Positions 33,874 to 41,822 are shown, numbered from the stretch's first letter. The stretch: 64,000 bases of DNA from SPDF01 sp963812085 (GCA_963812085.1 CAWETL010000006.1:310001-374000); one strand, 5' to 3'. Notes: generated from the letters alone by a model not told the origin. Made by a program: numbers and translations.

Positions 33874-34325
33874 GCCGCGATCTCGACGAGCTTTACCAGA
33901 GCGTCATTCTCGACCACAACAAGTCGCCGCGGAACTTCCACGAACTGCCGCCGCCGGCGAGCCGCGCCGACGGGCACAACCCGCTCTGCGGCGACCGGCT
34001 GACGGTGTGGGTGGACCTGGACGGCGACACGGTCCGCGACGTGGCCTTCCTGGGGAACGGCTGCGCGATTTCCAAGGCCTCCGCATCGCTCATGACCGCG
34101 GCGGTCAAGGGAAAGTCGCGGGCCGAGGCGATCGCGCTGGCGGATGAATTTCAGAAACTCGTGACCGGCAAGCTCGAAGGGGCGGCCGAGCGAAAGGCGC
34201 TGGGCAAGCTGCAGGCCCTCGGCGGGGTCTCGGAGTTTCCGGTGCGGGTCAAGTGCGCGAGCCTGGCCTGGCACACCCTCAAGGCCGCCCTGGCGGGCGG
34301 CCCCGAGCCGATTTCAACCGAATAG
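33870..34325 (+). CDS. sufU: Sulfur transfer protein SufU
   Basis: A 151-residue zinc-dependent sulfurtransferase that receives persulfide from SufS. The three Cys ligands are in NPLCGDR, GNGCAISKAS and VKCASLAW, plus an Asp in CGDR. The long insertion between the second and third Cys (about 20 residues) is the mark of SufU rather than IscU. ATG 33870 overlaps the sufS stop (ATGA). No sufE is present, so this is a Gram-positive-like SUF arrangement. Confidence 0.96.
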   Translation: MSRDLDELYQSVILDHNKSPRNFHELPPPASRADGHNPLCGDRLTVWVDLDGDTVRDVAFLGNGCAISKASASLMTAAVKGKSRAEAIALADEFQKLVTGKLEGAAERKALGKLQALGGVSEFPVRVKCASLAWHTLKAALAGGPEPISTE

Positions 34326-34346
34326 TCCATTACTGGAGAGCACGCC

Positions 34347-34775
34347 ATGCCGTACCCTGAATCGCTGGTCGCTCCGATGCGCGCCGAGATGGTGCAGATG
34401 GGGGCCGCCGAACTCCGGACCGTGGCCGAGGTGGATGCCGTCCTCGGCGGGGCCAGCGGAACCACGCTGGTTTTCGTGAACTCCGTGTGCGGATGCGCCG
34501 CCGGCAATGCGCGGCCCGCCCTGCAGATGGCGCTCCGGCACGCCGTGCTCCCCGACCGGACGGTGACAGTCTTTGCGGGCCAGGACCTCGAGGCGTCGGC
34601 ACGGGCCAGGAGCTATTTCGGCGAGTACCAGCCCAGTTCCCCGTCCGTCGCCCTGATCCGTGACGGCGAGGTCGTGCATTTCGTCCACCGCCACCAGATC
34701 GAGGGCCGGAGCCCGCAGGCCCTGGCCGCGGACCTGGTCAAGGTGTTCGACCAGCATTGCGGCGTGGCCCGGTAG
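34347..34775 (+). CDS. Bacilliredoxin, BrxA/BrxB family
   Basis: A 142-residue thioredoxin-fold protein with the diagnostic active site SVCGCAAG. BrxA/BrxB (YphP/YqiW) family members remove bacillithiol from oxidised protein thiols. GGAGAGCACGCC precedes ATG 34347. It lies 21 bp after sufU in the same direction, so it probably belongs to the operon and protects or repairs Cys residues used in Fe-S assembly. The family assignment is firm; the use of bacillithiol in this organism is inferred. Confidence 0.92.
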   Translation: MPYPESLVAPMRAEMVQMGAAELRTVAEVDAVLGGASGTTLVFVNSVCGCAAGNARPALQMALRHAVLPDRTVTVFAGQDLEASARARSYFGEYQPSSPSVALIRDGEVVHFVHRHQIEGRSPQALAADLVKVFDQHCGVAR

Positions 34776-34780
34776 TCCGG

Positions 34781-35062
34781 ATGAGCGGACACGTCTTTCA
34801 TCCCGGCCATCACGATCTGCACGGCATCACGGTCGTCCTCGAGACGGCCAACGCGCTCTGGGTGGGCCGGTTCGATTCAGTGACCCCGAAGGGGGTCCTG
34901 CTGCACGATGCGGGATGTTTCGAGGAAGGTGTGACGCCGGGAACGCGTGAAGAGTACCTGCAGAAGACCTTGAAATTCGGGGTTCGCGCCACCGAGAAGA
35001 ACAAGCTGATCGCCGAATCCGAGGTGCGGGGGATTCGGCAACTGACCGCCGTCGGGGGCTAG
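34781..35062 (+). CDS. Small His-rich hypothetical protein at the end of the suf operon
   Basis: A 93-residue protein starting 5 bp after the bacilliredoxin stop. The N-terminus holds five His in a short span (GHVFHPGHHDLHG). Residues 15-45 form alternating strands (ITVVLETANALWVGRF, KGVLLHDAGCF) that could be a small Sm-like barrel, and one Cys is present. The tail has a charged helix. I do not recognise a family. Context suggests a link with Fe-S or metal handling. Its stop overlaps the convergent ferredoxin stop. Confidence 0.75.
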   Translation: MSGHVFHPGHHDLHGITVVLETANALWVGRFDSVTPKGVLLHDAGCFEEGVTPGTREEYLQKTLKFGVRATEKNKLIAESEVRGIRQLTAVGG

Positions 35063-35277
35063 GGCCAGACCTGGTCGCCGTGCTCGTCCACGAGTGTGAT
35101 GGCGTCCACGGGGCAGGCCCGCGCGGCGTCGAGGATGTTTTCGTCCTTGTCGCCCTCGGGGTCGAGCACGATGGCCCGTTCCTCCGCATCGTGCCCAAAC
35201 ACCTCCGGCGCGATGTTGACGCACTCTCCGTAGCCGCGGCAGAGTTCGCGGTCGATAGTGATGATGTAGTGCTGCAT
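35059..35277 (-). CDS. Single-cluster ferredoxin (3Fe-4S/4Fe-4S, CYP-type)
   Basis: A 72-residue ferredoxin with CRGYGEC and a C-terminal ACPVDAI; the second position of the classical motif is Tyr-Gly rather than Cys, typical of 3Fe-4S or aspartate-type ferredoxins that serve cytochrome P450s and oxygenases. The acidic middle (HDAEERAIVLDPEGDKDE) is normal. ATG 35277 has TATGTT 7 bp upstream and no Shine-Dalgarno, pointing to a leaderless message. No P450 gene is in the window. Confidence 0.9.
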   Translation of the reverse strand: MQHYIITIDRELCRGYGECVNIAPEVFGHDAEERAIVLDPEGDKDENILDAARACPVDAITLVDEHGDQVWP

Positions 35278-35442
35278 AGGGGCCAACATATTCCGCCCCC
35301 ACCGCATCTGTCCAGAGCCCCCGGAAACAACTGCTCGAACCGGCCGTACGGGTTGAGGCGCCGGCACGAGCCGGCTCCATAGCCCCCGGGGTCGGGGGCG
35401 GGTGGCCTCTCTCCCGCCGTCAACGGAATGCCGGCGCCTCTC

Positions 35443-35471
35443 TTGCCACCTCGCCTCCGACCCCCTCTATT
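35443..35471 (+). promoter_or_regulatory. Promoter candidate for the NatAB-like operon
   Basis: TTGCCA and TCTATT are separated by 17 bp, 54 bp before ATG 35525. The rest of the 35278-35524 gap is C-rich and shows no gene. Confidence 0.45.
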
Positions 35472-35524
35472 TCTGACCGATCCACTTGTGATTTGAGCCG
35501 ATTCCCCACTTCCCCTCCCCCTCA

Positions 35525-36481
35525 ATGACGGCATCCGCCATCCACGCCGATCGTATCACCAAGCGCTTCGCCGGCCACACCGCGGTGAATGCGCTCTCCC
35601 TCGACGTGCCCACTGGAGGCGTCTTTGGGCTCCTGGGCCCGAACGGAGCCGGGAAGTCCACCACCATCCGGATGATCATGCACATGATCGAGCCGGACGA
35701 GGGACAGGTGACCCTCTTCGGCGGGCCGTTGTCGGGGCGCGAGCTTTCCGCGCGCATCGGCTTCCTGCCCGAGGAGCGGGGGCTCTATCCCCGGATGGAG
35801 GTGCTGGAGCACCTGATTTTCCTCGGCGAGGCGAAGGGGCTCCGCCGTCAGGATGCCCGGGTCCGCGCCCTCCGCTGGCTCGACCGGCTCGGCCTGAGCG
35901 ACTGGAGCCGCCGCAAGGTGCAGGAGCTCTCCAAGGGAATGCAGCAGAAGGTCCAGTTCATCGGCACGCTCCAGCACGACCCGGAACTCGTCCTCCTCGA
36001 CGAGCCCTTCAGCGGTCTCGACCCGGTCAACCTGCAGGTCATGAAGGACGTGGTGGTCGAGATCGCCCGGTCCGGTCGCACGGTGCTCTTTTCGACCCAC
36101 ATCATGGAGCAGGCTGAGCGCATGTGCGACCGCATCGCGATCATCGCCCGGGGCGAGAAGGTGGTCGACGGCAAGCTGAGCGACGTCAAGCGGGAGGCCG
36201 GCAATCGCCACGTCTACCTCGACTTCTCGCGGGATGTGGAGCGGGCGCGGAGTGTGCTGGCGGACCGGTCGCTGGTGGCGAGCGCGGATGACTCGGGGGC
36301 GAGCGCGGAGGTGGAACTGGCGCCGGGGGCGGACGCCGACCGGCTGCTCCGGGCCCTGGTGGACTGCGGGGTCGGCCTGGCGCGGTTCGAGGTCGCCGAG
36401 CCATCGCTGCAGTCGATCTTCATCGCCAAGGTGGGTCAGCAGGCCGCCGTGGCCCCGGCGCAGGAGGTGGCCCGTGCATAA
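35525..36481 (+). CDS. ABC exporter ATP-binding protein (NatA-like)
   Basis: A 318-residue ATPase. Walker A is GPNGAGKST, the signature ELSKGMQQKVQF, Walker B LVLLDEPFSGLDPV, and the His switch STHIMEQAERM. A C-terminal DUF4162-like extension (about 220-310) is typical of the NatA / CcmA-type exporter ATPases. The stop overlaps the permease start by 8 bp. With the NatB-like permease it forms an exporter, possibly of sodium or another small compound. Confidence 0.93.
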   Translation: MTASAIHADRITKRFAGHTAVNALSLDVPTGGVFGLLGPNGAGKSTTIRMIMHMIEPDEGQVTLFGGPLSGRELSARIGFLPEERGLYPRMEVLEHLIFLGEAKGLRRQDARVRALRWLDRLGLSDWSRRKVQELSKGMQQKVQFIGTLQHDPELVLLDEPFSGLDPVNLQVMKDVVVEIARSGRTVLFSTHIMEQAERMCDRIAIIARGEKVVDGKLSDVKREAGNRHVYLDFSRDVERARSVLADRSLVASADDSGASAEVELAPGADADRLLRALVDCGVGLARFEVAEPSLQSIFIAKVGQQAAVAPAQEVARA

Positions 36482-37787
36482 ACTGTTCGCGGTCATCCGC
36501 CGGGAGTTCATGGTCCGGGTGCATACCCGCGCCTTCGTGATCGGGACGATTCTGGGGCCGCTGTTGATGGGCTTCATGTTCGTCTTCCCGATGCTGCTCA
36601 ATTCCCGCAGCAAGGGGCCGAAGGCGGTCGTGGTGCTGGACGCGGCGAGCGGAGACTTCGGCGTGCGGGTCGAGCGGGCGCTCGCGGGCGCCCAGCGGGG
36701 CGACGGACCGGACGCCACACGGCGGTACCAGGTCACCCGGCTGGGTGCCGGCGTCGACGACCTCGCCCCGCTCGATTCGCTCATCCGGCTCACCGGACGG
36801 CGTGCGGAGACGCCGGGGGCGTTGGTCGGCGTGGTGCTGGTGACCGATTCGGTGCTCGCAACCGGCCGGATGCACTACTTCGGCAGCGATGTCGGCAGCC
36901 TCTCGGACATGGGTGAGCTTCAGCGCACACTCCGCCAGGCCATCATCGGGGAGCGGCTGGGCAGGGCGGGCGTCGATCCCGCGGTGCTCATGCAGGCCAC
37001 CGCGCCGATCGACCTGCAGACTTCCCGCGTGAGCAACGGCGAGGTGACCGGCCAGAGCGGGGAGTCGTCCTTCATGCTCGCCTACGTCATGTCGTTCCTG
37101 CTCTACATCGCGCTCATCCTGTACGGCAACCAGGTGATGAGCTCGATCCTGGAGGAAAAGAGCAACCGGATCATGGAAGTGCTGGTGTCGAGCCTCAGCC
37201 CCTTCCAGCTGATGTTGGGCAAGGTGCTCGGCGTCAGCGCCGTGGCCCTCCTCCAGCTCGGCATCTGGAGCGGCACCGCCAAGCTCCTCACTTCCCAGCG
37301 GGCGGCCATCGCGGGCCTCCTCGGCGTGCCGGCCACCCAAGCCATGGCGATGCCGATCCCGGCCATCAGCGGCGACCTCCTCGCGGTGTACCTGACATTC
37401 TTTGTGCTCGGGTTCTTCCTCTATGCGGCGGCCTACGCCGCCGTCGCCGCCACCTGCAACACGCAGCAGGAGGCCCAGCAGGCGGCGATCCCCGTCACCA
37501 TGTGCATCGCCGTCGGACTCATCCTGCTCTTCGGGCTGCTCGATGAGCCCAATGGTAGCCTGGCGCGGACGCTGAGCCTGATCCCGATGTTCGCCCCGTT
37601 CGTGACCCCGGTGCGGTACTCCCTGAGTCCGCTCCCCCTCGGGGAATTGGCCCTTTCCGGCGGCCTCACGGCGCTCGGCGTGCTGGGGGTGTCCTGGGTG
37701 GCGAGCCGGATCTACCGGGTGGGGATCCTGATGTACGGCAAGCGCGCATCGGTCGGCGAGGTGCTGCGCTGGATTCGCACGGGCTGA
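36474..37787 (+). CDS. ABC-2 type permease (NatB-like)
   Basis: A 437-residue membrane protein with one N-terminal helix, a periplasmic segment of about 140 residues, then five or six helices. The cytoplasmic loop YGNQVMSSILEEKSNRIMEVL is the conserved coupling region of NatB/ABC2-membrane-3 permeases. GTG 36474 was chosen because the first residues then read MHKLFAVIRREF, the usual start. It overlaps the ATPase gene. Substrate is not known. Confidence 0.92.
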   Translation: MHKLFAVIRREFMVRVHTRAFVIGTILGPLLMGFMFVFPMLLNSRSKGPKAVVVLDAASGDFGVRVERALAGAQRGDGPDATRRYQVTRLGAGVDDLAPLDSLIRLTGRRAETPGALVGVVLVTDSVLATGRMHYFGSDVGSLSDMGELQRTLRQAIIGERLGRAGVDPAVLMQATAPIDLQTSRVSNGEVTGQSGESSFMLAYVMSFLLYIALILYGNQVMSSILEEKSNRIMEVLVSSLSPFQLMLGKVLGVSAVALLQLGIWSGTAKLLTSQRAAIAGLLGVPATQAMAMPIPAISGDLLAVYLTFFVLGFFLYAAAYAAVAATCNTQQEAQQAAIPVTMCIAVGLILLFGLLDEPNGSLARTLSLIPMFAPFVTPVRYSLSPLPLGELALSGGLTALGVLGVSWVASRIYRVGILMYGKRASVGEVLRWIRTG

Positions 37788-37804
37788 GTTTCAGGTCAGT
37801 GGTC

Positions 37805-37914
37805 GGCCGGCTTGGGATGGTCCTCCGGGCATGACAGTTCGCGCACCCTCCGCGTCTGACGCCGCTCCGGGCGTCGCGAACTGACTGCCCTTCGGACCAA
37901 TCCCCGCGCCGGCC
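37805..37914. other. 110-bp interrupted palindrome (structured RNA or MITE-like)
   Basis: In the natB-mnmG gap, two 39-40-bp arms pair in blocks: 37805-37811 with 37908-37914 (GGCCGGC), GGGA 37814-37817 with 37901-37904, TGGTCC 37818-37823 with 37894-37899, GGGCA 37827-37831 with 37886-37890, and CAGTTCGCG 37835-37843 with 37875-37883. Small bulges lie between blocks, and a 31-nt apical part remains. The shape is like an extended-hairpin RNA, but no 4.5S or 6S signature is present. Confidence 0.65.
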
Positions 37915-37967
37915 TCCAACCAGGCTTCCGCTAGCGGGATCTCCAAGGCGCGCGACGTTTCTGGTCC

Positions 37968-38002
37968 GCTTCCCCGCTTCCCCGCTTCCCCGCTTCCCCG
38001 CC
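37968..38002 (+). repeat. Octamer repeat (GCTTCCCC)4 upstream of mnmG
   Basis: Four perfect units (37968-37999) followed by GCC and then TATTTT, 7 bp before ATG 38015. The array thus takes the place of the -35 and spacer region of a leaderless promoter. Confidence 0.85.
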
Positions 38003-38014
38003 TATTTTCCCATC

Positions 38015-39865
38015 ATGCGCTATGACGTGATCGTAATCGGCGGCGGCCACGCCGGCGCGGAGGCCGCGATGCTTTCCGCGCGTGCGGGCGCCCACACGTT
38101 GCTCCTCACGCAGAACCTGGAAACCATCGGGCAGATGTCGTGCAACCCCGCGATCGGCGGAATCGCGAAGGGCACGGTCGTGCGCGAGGTCGACGCGCTC
38201 GGCGGCGTGATGGGGCGGGCCACCGACCTTTCTCGGGTGCAGTTTCGGATGCTCAATCGCTCCAAGGGGCCGGCGGTGTGGTCGCCGCGGGCGCAATGCG
38301 ATCGCGCGCTGTACCGCCGGGCCGTCCGCGCGTTGCTGGAGCGGCAACCGCGTCTCTCCTTCGGCCAGGGGACCGTCGCCTCTTTCCTCTTGCGGGGTGG
38401 CCGAGTGGCCGGGGTTGTCACGCGAGAGGGGCTCACGCTCGAAGCGAGGGCGGTGGTGCTGAGTGCCGGGACCTTTCTCCGGGGCGCCATTCACATGGGC
38501 CTTGAGACGCAGGTTCCAGCGGGCCGAGCGGGGGAAGCACCGGCCATCGAGATTTCGCAAGCCATTAGTTCATATGGGATTGTACGAGAACGATTCAAGA
38601 CAGGTACGCCGCCGAGGATCGATGGCCGGTCGGTGGATCTCGAGAGCCTGGCTCGTCAGGACGGAGATGTGGGTTCCTATTGGCTCAGTCATTTCGAGCG
38701 CGCCTCGCACCCGGCACAGCTTCCGTGCTACCTGACTTGGGCCGGCGCAGCGGTGAAGGAGATCATCCAGCGGCATCTCAGGGAGTCGGCGCTCTACGGT
38801 GGTGCCATCAGCGGAAAGGGACCGAGGTACTGCCCATCGGTCGAGGACAAGGTCGTGCGGTTCCCCGACGCGGTGCGCCACCAGGTCTTTCTCGAACCGG
38901 AAGGGCACGGGACCTCCGAGCTCTACGTCAACGGACTTTCCACCTCACTCCCGCCGCAGGTGCAGCAGGCGTTTCTGCGGGCGGTGCCCGGACTCGAGCG
39001 GGTGGAGATGACCCGGGCCGGGTACGCGATCGAGTACGACTACTTCCCGCCGACGCAGCTCCACCCCTCGCTGGAGTCGCGCGCAATTCCGGGTCTGTTC
39101 TTCGCGGGGCAGGTGAACGGGACCACGGGCTACGAGGAGGCGGCGGGCCAGGGAGCGGTCGCCGGACTCAATGCGGCGCTCCTGGCGCGCGGAGAAGGAC
39201 CGGTGGTGCTGGCCCGAAACGAATCGATGATCGGCGTGCTCGTGGATGACCTGGTGCACCGGGGAGTGGACGAGCCCTACCGCCTCTTCACCTCGCGGGC
39301 GGAGTTTCGGCTCCTGCTCCGGCAGGACAACGCGCTCCGCCGCCTCTTCCCCATCGCGCTTCGGTTCGGATTGCTCTCGGAAGCCGAGGTGCGCGTGGCG
39401 GAATCGCGACTCGAGGCAGAGGATCGGGCAGCCCGATTGGCGATCGATACGACAATCTCTCCCACGAAAGCGAATCCCGTGCTTCAGGCGGCGGGCGAAC
39501 CAATCCTGCAGGAGCCGGCTCGCATACGAGAACTCTGCCGTCGCCCGGGAATCTCGCTGGCCGCATTGCTCCAGGCGTCCGACATCGGCATACCAGAGGA
39601 AGAGGCCCAGTGGGCCGACATCGAAATCAAGTACGAAGGGTACCTGGCTAAGGAGCGCGCAGCCGCGTCTCGCCTGGCCGGGTTGGACTCGATGCCCCTC
39701 CCCACCGACCTCCCATACCATGAGATTCTGACGCTCTCCTGGGAGTCGAGGGAAAAACTGACCATCCTTCGGCCGGAAACGGTCGGCCAAGCCGCCAGGG
39801 TTCCCGGGGTTTCGCCGGCGGATCTCCAAAACCTCACACTGGCGGTCCTGCGGCGGCGCTCCTGA
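38015..39865 (+). CDS. mnmG: tRNA uridine-5-carboxymethylaminomethyl modification enzyme MnmG
   Basis: A 616-residue FAD enzyme that, with MnmE, modifies U34 of tRNAs. Seen: N-terminal dinucleotide motif VIGGGHAGAEAA, MSCNPAIGGIAKG, SKGPAVWSPRAQCDR, and C-terminal SRAEFRLLLRQDNA. ATG 38015 has TATTTT 6 bp upstream and no Shine-Dalgarno. Parts of the gene (about 38530-38680 and 39420-39560) are visibly less GC-rich than its neighbours. It normally lies beside rsmG (gidB) and parAB; here rsmG is absent and parS sites follow. Confidence 0.97.
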   Translation: MRYDVIVIGGGHAGAEAAMLSARAGAHTLLLTQNLETIGQMSCNPAIGGIAKGTVVREVDALGGVMGRATDLSRVQFRMLNRSKGPAVWSPRAQCDRALYRRAVRALLERQPRLSFGQGTVASFLLRGGRVAGVVTREGLTLEARAVVLSAGTFLRGAIHMGLETQVPAGRAGEAPAIEISQAISSYGIVRERFKTGTPPRIDGRSVDLESLARQDGDVGSYWLSHFERASHPAQLPCYLTWAGAAVKEIIQRHLRESALYGGAISGKGPRYCPSVEDKVVRFPDAVRHQVFLEPEGHGTSELYVNGLSTSLPPQVQQAFLRAVPGLERVEMTRAGYAIEYDYFPPTQLHPSLESRAIPGLFFAGQVNGTTGYEEAAGQGAVAGLNAALLARGEGPVVLARNESMIGVLVDDLVHRGVDEPYRLFTSRAEFRLLLRQDNALRRLFPIALRFGLLSEAEVRVAESRLEAEDRAARLAIDTTISPTKANPVLQAAGEPILQEPARIRELCRRPGISLAALLQASDIGIPEEEAQWADIEIKYEGYLAKERAAASRLAGLDSMPLPTDLPYHEILTLSWESREKLTILRPETVGQAARVPGVSPADLQNLTLAVLRRRS

Positions 39866-39881
39866 CCCGGGATCCGCCGAC

Positions 39882-39897
39882 CGTTTCACGTGAAACC
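39882..39897. promoter_or_regulatory. parS: parS site 1
   Basis: CGTTTCACGTGAAACC matches 14 of 16 bases of the ParB-binding consensus TGTTTCACGTGAAACA, including the whole central palindrome. It lies 17 bp after the mnmG stop and 256 bp before parA. Confidence 0.92.
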
Positions 39898-39917
39898 CCA
39901 CTGAATCGAGAATGACC

Positions 39918-39933
39918 CGTTTCACGTGAAACA
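39918..39933. promoter_or_regulatory. parS: parS site 2
   Basis: CGTTTCACGTGAAACA matches 15 of 16 consensus bases. It is 36 bp from the first site, so the two are on roughly the same helical face. A pair upstream of parAB is a normal nucleation point for ParB spreading. Confidence 0.93.
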
Positions 39934-39954
39934 GCCCAGCCGACTCCATTTTGA

Positions 39955-40152
39955 GACGAAGGCATGGTGTACGTTATTGGAATAGTAAGCTTGTAACTAT
40001 TTGTGCTGCAGTAACATACATTAGCATACTAGTTGTGTCGGTGTTGTTTGGGTCGCCCTGCCTTCACTCCTTGATTCGACTCCCGACCGCACTCCCCCTA
40101 TATTCCTCTTCTCCCTCTTCCTTCTTCTCCGACCCAGGCGCGTACTCCGTTC
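39955..40152 (+). promoter_or_regulatory. AT-rich leader of the parAB operon
   Basis: Between parS and parA the first 80 bp (about 39965-40045) are strongly AT-rich, with TTATTGGAATAGTAAGC and ACATTAGCATACTAG, followed by a C/T-rich stretch with TATATT (40099-40104), a -10 candidate 48 bp before the parA ATG. No convincing -35 or DnaA box was found. There is no room for rsmG. An ORF here of 120 codons is not credible. Confidence 0.5.
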
Positions 40153-40944
40153 ATGGCCCGAGTCATCGCGATTGCCAATCAGAAGGGTGGCGTCGGCAAG
40201 ACCACGACGGCCGTGAACCTGGCTGCCTCGCTTGCCGTGGCGGAAAAGCGCACGCTGCTCATCGACGCCGATCCGCAGGGAAACGCCTCGAGCGGCGTCG
40301 GCGTGCGGCGTGATCAGGTCCGGCTCTCGCTCTACGATGCGGTGATCGACGGGCGTCCGGCGGCCGATATCATCCTGCAGGACGAGGCCCTGCCGTTCCT
40401 GCACGTGCTGCCCGCCACGCAGGACCTGGTGGGCGCCGAGCTCGAACTGGTGGACCGGCCGAACCGGGAGCTCGCCCTGCGCCGAGCCCTCGAGCCGCTG
40501 CAGGACGACTACGATTTCATCCTCATCGACTGTCCGCCGTCGCTCGGTCTGCTCACGCTCAACGTCCTGACTGCGGCGAACGCGGTGATCATCCCGATCC
40601 AGTGCGAGTACTACGCGCTCGAGGGGATTTCGCAGCTGCTCAACACGATCCGGCTCGTCCAGCAGAATTTCAATCCGGGGCTGGCCATCGACGGCGTGCT
40701 GCTGACGATGTTCGACACCCGGATCAACCTGGCGCGGCAGGTGGCCAACGACGCGCGCGAGTACTTCGGTCCCGGCGTCTTCCGCACCGTCATCCCCCGC
40801 AACATCCGGCTCGCCGAGGCGCCCAGTTTCGGCAAGCCGATCCTGCTGTACGACGTGCAGTCTGTCGGGGCCAAGAGCTACCTCTCGGTCGCGCAGGAAC
40901 TGCTCCGTCGCGTCGAGGCCATGTCGGAAGGGGTGCGCGCGTGA
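40153..40944 (+). CDS. parA: Chromosome partition ATPase ParA/Soj
   Basis: A 263-residue deviant Walker-A ATPase that forms a DNA-bound gradient to move ParB-parS complexes. The P-loop is KGGVGKTTT, with VLLTMFDTRINLARQV and DCPPSLGLLTLN typical of Soj. No N-terminal HTH, so it is the chromosomal type Ia-short. It is the first gene of a long overlapping run, and its stop overlaps the parB GTG. Confidence 0.97.
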   Translation: MARVIAIANQKGGVGKTTTAVNLAASLAVAEKRTLLIDADPQGNASSGVGVRRDQVRLSLYDAVIDGRPAADIILQDEALPFLHVLPATQDLVGAELELVDRPNRELALRRALEPLQDDYDFILIDCPPSLGLLTLNVLTAANAVIIPIQCEYYALEGISQLLNTIRLVQQNFNPGLAIDGVLLTMFDTRINLARQVANDAREYFGPGVFRTVIPRNIRLAEAPSFGKPILLYDVQSVGAKSYLSVAQELLRRVEAMSEGVRA

Positions 40945-41822
40945 GTGAAGCCCGTCGTCTCGGCCGCGGACTCGAGGCCCTCCTGGGGCCCGTCTCGAAG
41001 GAGCAGGCGGAAAAGGAAGGCTCGCTCCGCGAGCTTCCGGTGACGGCCATCCGCCCGAATCCATTCCAGCCGCGCAAGCGAGTGGACGAGGAGCCGCTCA
41101 AGGAGCTCGTGGCGTCGATCGACGCGTCCGGCCTCCTGCAGCCGGTGCTGGTCCGGTCCAAGGGCAACGGCTACGAACTGATCGCCGGCGAGCGCCGCTG
41201 GCGCGCGGTGCAGCGGCTGGGCTGGACGCGGATTCCGGCCGTGGTACGGGACGTGGACGACCGTACACTGCTTACCCTGGCGCTCATCGAAAACCTCCAG
41301 CGGGACAATCTCTCGCCGATCGACGAGGCCTTGGGGTACCAGCGACTGCAGGAAGAGTTCGGCGTGGCGCAGGCGGAAGTGGCGCGGCTCGTCGGGCGCG
41401 ACCGTTCAACCGTCGCGAACCTGCTCCGGCTGCTGGCGCTGCCGGCAGAAGTGCGCGACCTGGTGGACCACGACGCGCTCTCCGCCGGCCACGCCCGCGC
41501 CCTGCTCGGCCTGACCGACACCAAGCTCATGGTCCGGCTCGCCCGGACGGCAGTGGCGGAAGGGTGGTCGGTGCGCGAAATGGAGGCGCGGGTCAGGCAG
41601 GGGCCGGCGGCCGCCAGGCGCCCCAAGGCGCACCGTGCCGACCCCGGCCCGGTGAGCAGCGAGGTACAGCGCGTCGAGGACGCGCTCCGCAAGCGGCTCG
41701 GAACCGATGTGCGCGTGACCCAGCGACGGAAGGGGCGGGGCATCGTCTCACTCAGCTACTACTCGAACGACGATCTGGCCCGCCTGCTCGAACTCATCCT
41801 CGGCGCCCCGTTCGAAGGATGA
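40941..41822 (+). CDS. parB: Chromosome partition CTPase/DNA-binding protein ParB/Spo0J
   Basis: A 293-residue protein that binds parS and spreads. The N-terminal LGRGLEALLG contacts ParA. The CTP-binding motifs are present as ELIAGERRWRA and LIENLQRDNLSPI. The HTH reads GVAQAEVARLVGRDRSTVANLLRLL. The C-terminal dimerisation domain ends YSNDDLARLLELI. GTG 40941 overlaps the parA stop; a longer in-frame reading from 40602 is out of context. Its stop overlaps the next ATG. Confidence 0.97.
   Translation: MSEARRLGRGLEALLGPVSKEQAEKEGSLRELPVTAIRPNPFQPRKRVDEEPLKELVASIDASGLLQPVLVRSKGNGYELIAGERRWRAVQRLGWTRIPAVVRDVDDRTLLTLALIENLQRDNLSPIDEALGYQRLQEEFGVAQAEVARLVGRDRSTVANLLRLLALPAEVRDLVDHDALSAGHARALLGLTDTKLMVRLARTAVAEGWSVREMEARVRQGPAAARRPKAHRADPGPVSSEVQRVEDALRKRLGTDVRVTQRRKGRGIVSLSYYSNDDLARLLELILGAPFEG

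Noticed and set aside
37805..37914. 6S RNA or SRP RNA call for the long palindrome
   Set aside because: Overall shape is suggestive, but the large central bubble of 6S and the GGAA apical core of SRP RNA are not evident, so it is left as an unclassified structure.
39951..40313. 120-codon frame overlapping the parA start
   Set aside because: It begins in the AT-rich leader, has no domain and overlaps parA in another frame.
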